NCBI GenBank assembly: GCA_026707545.1
Contig: JAPOWR010000001.1
Span: 186,001-250,000, forward strand
Reading direction: 5' to 3'
From: Acidobacteriota bacterium
GTDB lineage: Bacteria > Acidobacteriota > Thermoanaerobaculia > Multivoradales > Multivoraceae
Length of the DNA: 64,000 nt
Positions 59,481-64,000 of the stretch are shown piece by piece. Positions within the stretch are counted from its first letter, which is position 1; each line of letters starts with the position of its first letter. The translations under genes and the position numbers were made by a program. The notes below the pieces were generated by a model. That model was not told the origin of the DNA, ran no database searches, and was given only the letters and a program-made list of their open reading frames with translations.

Positions 59481-60962
59481 CTACGCCTCGGCGAGCTTGA
59501 CCCACTCGAAGTCGCCTGGCTTGTGGTTGATCCGGATCCTCGGTTCGGCGATCCAGGAAGCGTAGTGGCCCGGCCGGAACTCCGGCTTCATCAGCGACTC
59601 GATGAACGCGCGGTCGGAGTCGTCCGGCAGCCACTCGCCGCGTTGTGCGGTCCAGGCGTCTTCGGAGATGAGTTCGCCCGCCGGCGTGGCGTGCAGATCC
59701 CGGTAGACACCGATCTGCCGGTGGAAGGCCACGTGGGGCAGGGTGATCGCGAAGTCGAATCCGGTCTGGCTGATCGCCTTGTTCCAGCGACCGACACCGA
59801 GGTTGCAGTCGGCGGTGAAGTCGTCGCGCAGGCGTGCGTTCAGGGCGTTCAGAGCCGGATGCTGGACGATCTGCCAGCCTCCATTCACCCCGGCGGCGCC
59901 CTTCGCGGGTTCCGGGATCCCGTAGGTGTCGTCGAGCAGGCGGTGGTCGTCCTCCAGCCGATGTTCGCGGAAGCGCCCCTTCAGCCCGGCGTTGAAGAAG
60001 TTGGCGGAGTTCGTCGACAGCTCGGAACCGAACAGGTCGAGGGTGAGCGAGTAGTGAAGGTTCACCTTCTTCTGGATCGTCGGCAGGTCGATCACGCCGA
60101 GCGCCCGCACCGCTTCGATGTCGGTCGGGTCATCGAGCCCGGCTTCCCGCATCGCTTCGCAGGTGCGCTGGACGATGCGGGTGACGCCGCTCTCGCCGAC
60201 GAACATGTGGAACGCCTCCTCGGTCAGCATGAAGCGGCAGGTGCGGGACAGCGGGTCGAAGCCGGACTGGGCCAGCGATTCGAGCTGCATCTTGCCGTCG
60301 CGATCGGTGAAGAACGTGAACAGGAAGAAGGAGAGCCAGTCCGGTGTCTCCTCGTTGAAGGCGCCGAGCATGCGCGGGGCGTCGTCGGAGCCGGAACGGC
60401 GGCGCAGCAGCTCACCGGCCTCTTCCCGCCCGTCGCGGCCGAAGTACTTCTGGAGCAGGTACACCATGGCCCACAAGTGCCGCCCTTCTTCGACGTTCAC
60501 CTGAAACAGGTTGCGCATGTCGTAGAGCGAGGGCGCCGTCTTGCCCAGAAAGCGCTGCTGCTCGACCGAAGCCGGCTCGGTGTCGCCCTGGATCACGATC
60601 AGGCGCCGGAGCATCGCGCGGTACTCGCCCGGCACCTCCTGCCACGCCGGCTCGCCGACGTGGCGGCCGAACGGGATCGTCCGGTCCTCGGCCTGGGGCG
60701 CGAGCAGGATGCCCCAGCGGTAGTCGGGCATCTTCACGTAGTCGAACACGGCCCACTTGTCCGCGCCCTTCGATTCGACCCGCACCGCGGTGCGGAGGTA
60801 GACGTCGGAGGTCTGGAAGCCGTCGGGGCCCATGTCCATCCACCAGTCGATGTAGCCGGGATGCCAGCGTTCCAGGCCGCGGCGGACCCGGGCGTCCGAC
60901 GCCAGAGCGACGTTGTTCGGAATCAGGACGTCGTAGTCGACGGTGCTGTCAAGCGTCGTCAT
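59481..60962 (-). CDS. boxB: benzoyl-CoA 2,3-epoxidase subunit BoxB
   Basis: BoxB is the diiron epoxidase that turns benzoyl-CoA and O2 into the 2,3-epoxide in the aerobic hybrid pathway. The 493-residue length is typical. Diiron-ligand motifs are visible: QGDTEPAS near 126-133, NVEEGRHLW near 156-164 and TEEAFHMF near 247-254. The reductase BoxA is not adjacent. It follows boxC by 16 bases on the same strand. Confidence 0.93.
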   Translation of the reverse strand: MTTLDSTVDYDVLIPNNVALASDARVRRGLERWHPGYIDWWMDMGPDGFQTSDVYLRTAVRVESKGADKWAVFDYVKMPDYRWGILLAPQAEDRTIPFGRHVGEPAWQEVPGEYRAMLRRLIVIQGDTEPASVEQQRFLGKTAPSLYDMRNLFQVNVEEGRHLWAMVYLLQKYFGRDGREEAGELLRRRSGSDDAPRMLGAFNEETPDWLSFFLFTFFTDRDGKMQLESLAQSGFDPLSRTCRFMLTEEAFHMFVGESGVTRIVQRTCEAMREAGLDDPTDIEAVRALGVIDLPTIQKKVNLHYSLTLDLFGSELSTNSANFFNAGLKGRFREHRLEDDHRLLDDTYGIPEPAKGAAGVNGGWQIVQHPALNALNARLRDDFTADCNLGVGRWNKAISQTGFDFAITLPHVAFHRQIGVYRDLHATPAGELISEDAWTAQRGEWLPDDSDRAFIESLMKPEFRPGHYASWIAEPRIRINHKPGDFEWVKLAEA

Positions 60963-60978
60963 AAGTCGAGTTGCTCCG

Positions 60979-62691
60979 TCAGATGCGTTCGCGGTCGAAA
61001 CGGGGTCGGCGGCCGGTGCCGTAGAGGCGGAGCGCGCCCTCTTCGCCCACCGCGTTGGGCCGCTGGAAGATCCAGTTCTGCCAGGCGCTGAGGCGCCCGA
61101 AGATCTTGCTCTCGAGGGTTTCGGGACCGGGGAAGCGGAGGTTGGCCTCCATCGCGGTCAGCGCGTCGGGCGAGAAGCTCGCCCGTTCCTCGAGCGCGAT
61201 GCGGACTTCGTCGTCCCAGTCGAGGTCTTCAAGGATCTCGGTGACCAAGCCGGCCTCCGCGGCTTCGGCGGCTTCCAGACGTGTGCCGATGAGTGCACGG
61301 AGGGAGTCGATCGCGTCCTCCCGGCCGAGGAACCGGGTCTCGATCCGGCTAAGTCCGTTGGGCGTCGGGAAGGCCCCGAAGTTCAGTTCGCCCAGCTCGA
61401 TGTAGGGCGCCCTCTCGCCGTCCTCGCTCTCACCCTCGAACATGTAGGCGCGGTCCGAGGCCAGCGCGAGTTCGAGCAGCAGGCCGGCGAAGCAGCTCCC
61501 CGGCGCGATCAGCGTGAACACGCTACGCGCGGTCAGGTCGAGTCGCTTGAGCACCCGCTTCCAGTACAGCAGCACCTCACGCACGAACCAGTGTTCGCGT
61601 TCGCGGTGGAGGAACGGGTCGAACGCGGCTACCGCGCCCAGGTTGCCTTCGGACTCGATGACGAGCTGCCCGATCCGGGTCTCGTTCAGGCGCAGGTGGA
61701 GCAGGGCGTCGTCGAGTTCCCGAGCCAGGACGAGGGGCCAGAAGGCCGCACTCCCTGCCAGTGCTTGCGACGCGTCCGCCGGCGGCGGTTCGGTCGGGCC
61801 GAGCACGGTCAGACGGGCGGCGCCGAGCGCGCGGTCGAAGTCGATGCGGAGCGCTGTGTAGACGATCGAGTCCGCTTCCAGCTTCGGTTCGACCTCGAGC
61901 CAGTCCGCGCCTCCGGTTGCGGCAGGACGGTCGCTAGAGCCGGCGAGTTCCAGCGCCCGCGTCTTCGCGCCGTCGTCGAAGGAGGATCGCGGCAGCAGTT
62001 CGTCGACCAGGTTCCAGTCCACCGCGCGCCGGCCCTTCACGCCCTCTTCCAGGGTGCAGAACAGGTCGGCCCGGTCGCGGCGGACGCGGCGCTTGTCGAG
62101 GAGTCGTGTCAGTCCGCCGGTGCCGGGAAGCACTCCCAGGAGCGGCACTTCAGGGAGCGAGACGGCCGAACTGCCGTCGTCGGCTAGCAGGATGCGGTCG
62201 CAGGCGAGCGCCAGCTCGTAACCGCCGCCTGCCGCCGTGCCGCGAACCGCGCAAACGTAACGCTGGCCCGAGTGCTGACAGGCGTCCTCGATCGCCAGGC
62301 GGGTCTCGTTCGTGAACTTGCAGAAGTTCACCTTCAACTGGTGGGAGGAGGAGCCGAGCATGCCGATGTTGGCGCCGGCGCAGAAGATCCGGTCGCGGTC
62401 GGAGCGCAGCACTACGGCGTGGACTTCCGGGTGCTCGAAGCGCAGCCGCTGGGTGGCGTCGTAGAGCTCGAAGTCGACGCCCAGGTCGTAGGAGTTCTGC
62501 TTGAGCTGGTAGCCGGGCCGGAGCCCCGCCTGCTCGTCGACCTCCAGGGTCAGGAAGGCGAGCGGCGGCTCGATCCTGAGATGCCAGTGCCGGTAGCGGT
62601 CGGGATGAGTGCGGAAGTCGAGCGGCTTCTCCGCGACGGTTCCGCCGGCCTGGTGGCCGGAGGGTCCGTCCGCGGTGGCCTGGTTGGACAT
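60979..62691 (-). CDS. boxC: 2,3-epoxybenzoyl-CoA dihydrolase BoxC
   Basis: BoxC opens the epoxide and releases formate, giving 3,4-dehydroadipyl-CoA semialdehyde. The 570-residue crotonase-type protein has two hydratase-like parts: FCAGANIGMLG and VRGTAAGGGYELALACDRILLADD in the first, and IAPGSCFAGLLLELALASDRAYMFEG in the second, with WQNWIFQRPNAVGEEGAL near the end. The start at 62691 is the first sensible ATG. Its -10 (TATACT) overlaps that of the divergent ABC gene. BoxD-type dehydrogenase and benzoate-CoA ligase are not in the window. Confidence 0.92.
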   Translation of the reverse strand: MSNQATADGPSGHQAGGTVAEKPLDFRTHPDRYRHWHLRIEPPLAFLTLEVDEQAGLRPGYQLKQNSYDLGVDFELYDATQRLRFEHPEVHAVVLRSDRDRIFCAGANIGMLGSSSHQLKVNFCKFTNETRLAIEDACQHSGQRYVCAVRGTAAGGGYELALACDRILLADDGSSAVSLPEVPLLGVLPGTGGLTRLLDKRRVRRDRADLFCTLEEGVKGRRAVDWNLVDELLPRSSFDDGAKTRALELAGSSDRPAATGGADWLEVEPKLEADSIVYTALRIDFDRALGAARLTVLGPTEPPPADASQALAGSAAFWPLVLARELDDALLHLRLNETRIGQLVIESEGNLGAVAAFDPFLHREREHWFVREVLLYWKRVLKRLDLTARSVFTLIAPGSCFAGLLLELALASDRAYMFEGESEDGERAPYIELGELNFGAFPTPNGLSRIETRFLGREDAIDSLRALIGTRLEAAEAAEAGLVTEILEDLDWDDEVRIALEERASFSPDALTAMEANLRFPGPETLESKIFGRLSAWQNWIFQRPNAVGEEGALRLYGTGRRPRFDRERI

Positions 62692-62720
62692 CTGGTTGGT
62701 AGGGGAGCGCAGTGGCGGTT

Positions 62721-62736
62721 CGTGAGTATAGTCACG
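62721..62736. promoter_or_regulatory. near-palindromic divergent promoter
   Basis: The 16-base segment CGTGAGTATAGTCACG reads almost the same on both strands (mismatch only at the pair 62726/62731). It gives a -10 TATAGT for the ABC gene (8 bases before the GTG at 62741, leaderless) and a -10 TATACT for boxC on the other strand, with about a 27-base leader. No -35 is clear. Confidence 0.5.
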
Positions 62737-62740
62737 GCTC

Positions 62741-63883
62741 GTGAGCGTCCCGGCCCCTGACGATCGCGGCGAGAGCGGCGTGCCGCACGTCGAATTCGAG
62801 GGCGTCGACAAGAGCTACGACGGCGAGAACCTGGTCGTGCGAGGGCTCGATCTCGCGGTGGAGCGGGGCGAGTTCCTGACCCTGCTGGGGCCCTCCGGCT
62901 CGGGCAAGACGACCTGCCTGATGATGCTCGCCGGTTTCGAGGCGCCGACCGCCGGAACGATCCGGATCGCGGGCCGGCCAATCCAGGATCTGCCGCCGCA
63001 CAAGCGCGGGATCGGCATGGTGTTCCAGAACTACGCCCTGTTCCCCCACATGACGGTTGGCGGCAATCTGGCCTTCCCGCTCGAGGTCCGCGGCGTCGAG
63101 CCGGCCGTGCGGCGGGAACGGGTCAATCGGGCGCTCAGCCTGGTGCAACTCGAGGGGCTCGAGGACCGGCGGCCGGCGCAGCTCTCGGGCGGTCAGCAGC
63201 AGCGCGTGGCGATCGCGCGTGCACTGGTGTTCGAACCCGAGATCGTCCTGATGGACGAACCGCTGGGCGCGCTCGACCGCCGCTTGCGCGAGGAGATGCA
63301 GTACGAGATCAGGCGTATCCACTCCAGTCTGGGGGTGACGGTCGTCTATGTCACCCACGATCAGCAGGAGGCGATGACGCTCTCCGACCGGGTGGCCGTG
63401 TTCCACAACGGCGTGATCGAGCAGGCGGCGTCGCCGGAGGTCCTCTACGAGGAACCGGAGAAGGCCTTCGTGGCCCGGTTCATCGGCGAGAACAATCGGC
63501 TCGACGGCGTCGTGGTCAGCGAGGAGGACGGCGTCTGCGAAGTCGACATCGGCGGCCAGACGATCCGCGCGATGAGCCTGGGTCTGTGCCCGCCGGGCGC
63601 TCGAACCACGGTCGTCATCCGGCCCGAGCGCGTCGCGGTGACGCCGCCGGACGGCCGCTACCGGAACGAAGTCGAGACGCGGATCGACGACATGATCTTC
63701 CTCGGCGACCATCTGCGCCTTCACATGACGATCGGCGGCGCCTCCGACTTCATCGCGAAGATCCCGAACGTCGTCGGGCACGGCGCGGTGCTGCCGGGCG
63801 ACACGGTGCGGGTCGGCTGGGCGGCGCTCGACTGCCGGGCGCTGGTGCCCGAGAAGCTGGCGGAAGGCGAAGAAGAGTGGTGA
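62741..63883 (+). CDS. PotA-type ABC transporter ATPase
   Basis: The 380-residue protein is an ABC ATPase with a C-terminal TOBE-like domain. Walker A is GPSGSGKTT (50-58), the signature is LSGGQQQRVAIARAL and Walker B is EIVLMDEPLGALD; YVTHDQQEAMTLSD and FIGENNRLDG follow. This is the spermidine/putrescine or iron(III)-type group. A lipoprotein gene starts in its stop, as expected for a PotABCD-like operon. The substrate is uncertain; next to the box genes an aromatic or small organic compound is also possible. Confidence 0.88.
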   Translation: MSVPAPDDRGESGVPHVEFEGVDKSYDGENLVVRGLDLAVERGEFLTLLGPSGSGKTTCLMMLAGFEAPTAGTIRIAGRPIQDLPPHKRGIGMVFQNYALFPHMTVGGNLAFPLEVRGVEPAVRRERVNRALSLVQLEGLEDRRPAQLSGGQQQRVAIARALVFEPEIVLMDEPLGALDRRLREEMQYEIRRIHSSLGVTVVYVTHDQQEAMTLSDRVAVFHNGVIEQAASPEVLYEEPEKAFVARFIGENNRLDGVVVSEEDGVCEVDIGGQTIRAMSLGLCPPGARTTVVIRPERVAVTPPDGRYRNEVETRIDDMIFLGDHLRLHMTIGGASDFIAKIPNVVGHGAVLPGDTVRVGWAALDCRALVPEKLAEGEEEW

Positions 63884-64000
63884 GGGCGGCCGCCGTCGCG
63901 GTCGCCGCGGTGCTGGCCGGCTGCGCGCCGCACGCGGGAGATGGGACGGAGCCCCGCTCTCCGGGCCCCGAGGCGAACGAAGAATCGATCACCGTCGTCT
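63880..64000 (+). CDS. lipoprotein, probably the ABC transporter's binding protein (partial)
   Basis: The first 40 codons of a gene that continues past the window. It starts with a GTG overlapping the ABC ATPase stop (GTGA). The leader VRAAAVAVAAVLAGC carries a lipobox (LAGC), so Cys15 would be lipidated. Residues ITVV fit the first strand of a periplasmic binding protein such as PotD, but only context supports that. Confidence 0.65.
   Translation, partial: MRAAAVAVAAVLAGCAPHAGDGTEPRSPGPEANEESITVV

Overview
The window is 64 kb of dense, GC-rich bacterial chromosome holding about 50 protein genes on both strands. I saw no rRNA, tRNA, CRISPR array, insertion sequence or phage gene, and no gene-free stretch longer than about 215 bases. 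The gene content fits a heterotrophic Gram-negative bacterium. The outer-membrane receptor with an N-terminal carboxypeptidase-regulatory domain, the DUF1080 protein, the secreted S9 peptidase and the large secreted repeat protein together suggest a marine or host-associated member of Acidobacteriota. That placement is inference from gene style, not from a marker gene.

Layout. 1-13.7 kb: an AMIN-domain protein diverging from a secreted S9 peptidase and a methyltransferase; hemB; a coupled run of DUF4336, CaiB-type CoA transferase, crotonase and COG1119 ATPase genes; a secreted esterase; an Ldh_2-type dehydrogenase; a double DUF1080 protein; and a LarA-like nickel racemase. 13.7-26.1 kb, all minus strand: a two-gene membrane unit (99-residue protein and NuoL/MrpD-like antiporter subunit), then LysR regulator-gltB-gltD, then a TonB-dependent receptor with its own sigma-70 promoter. 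26.3-38.0 kb: Lhr helicase, an HSL-family esterase, an acidic tryptophan-rich secreted protein, murA, a MaoC protein, a DUF2007 protein, an IMPase-family phosphatase with a metallo-beta-lactamase-fold protein, and a DUF819 transporter. 38.0-50.5 kb: deoC with a full ALDH and an ALDH-like half protein, aroC, a HadA/HadB-like pair, rsmE, a secreted orphan, pheST and a Yip1-type membrane protein. 50.5-64 kb: two tandem iron-sulfur paralogues with a small HTH protein, an LLM flavin oxidoreductase, pdxH, a 1304-residue nine-repeat secreted protein, a sterol-reductase-like membrane protein, boxB and boxC of aerobic benzoyl-CoA degradation, and a divergent PotA-type transporter that runs off the end.

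How the genes work together. Central functions (hemB, gltBD, murA, aroC, pheST, pdxH, rsmE, deoC) are mixed with catabolic genes for acyl-CoA and aromatic compounds and with secreted hydrolases, as in a scavenger of complex organic matter. Many downstream genes start inside the stop codon of the gene before (GTGA or ATGA), so translational coupling is common. Several first genes instead carry a TANNNT box 7-9 bases before the start codon and no ribosome binding site, which suggests leaderless mRNAs.

Most unusual items: a three-copy, two-hairpin intergenic repeat (near 3.9, 9.7 and 26.2 kb) whose stems change in a compensatory way; the iron-sulfur paralogue pair with its HTH partner; a near-palindromic divergent promoter between boxC and the ABC transporter; and a MurA with aspartate in place of the fosfomycin-target cysteine.
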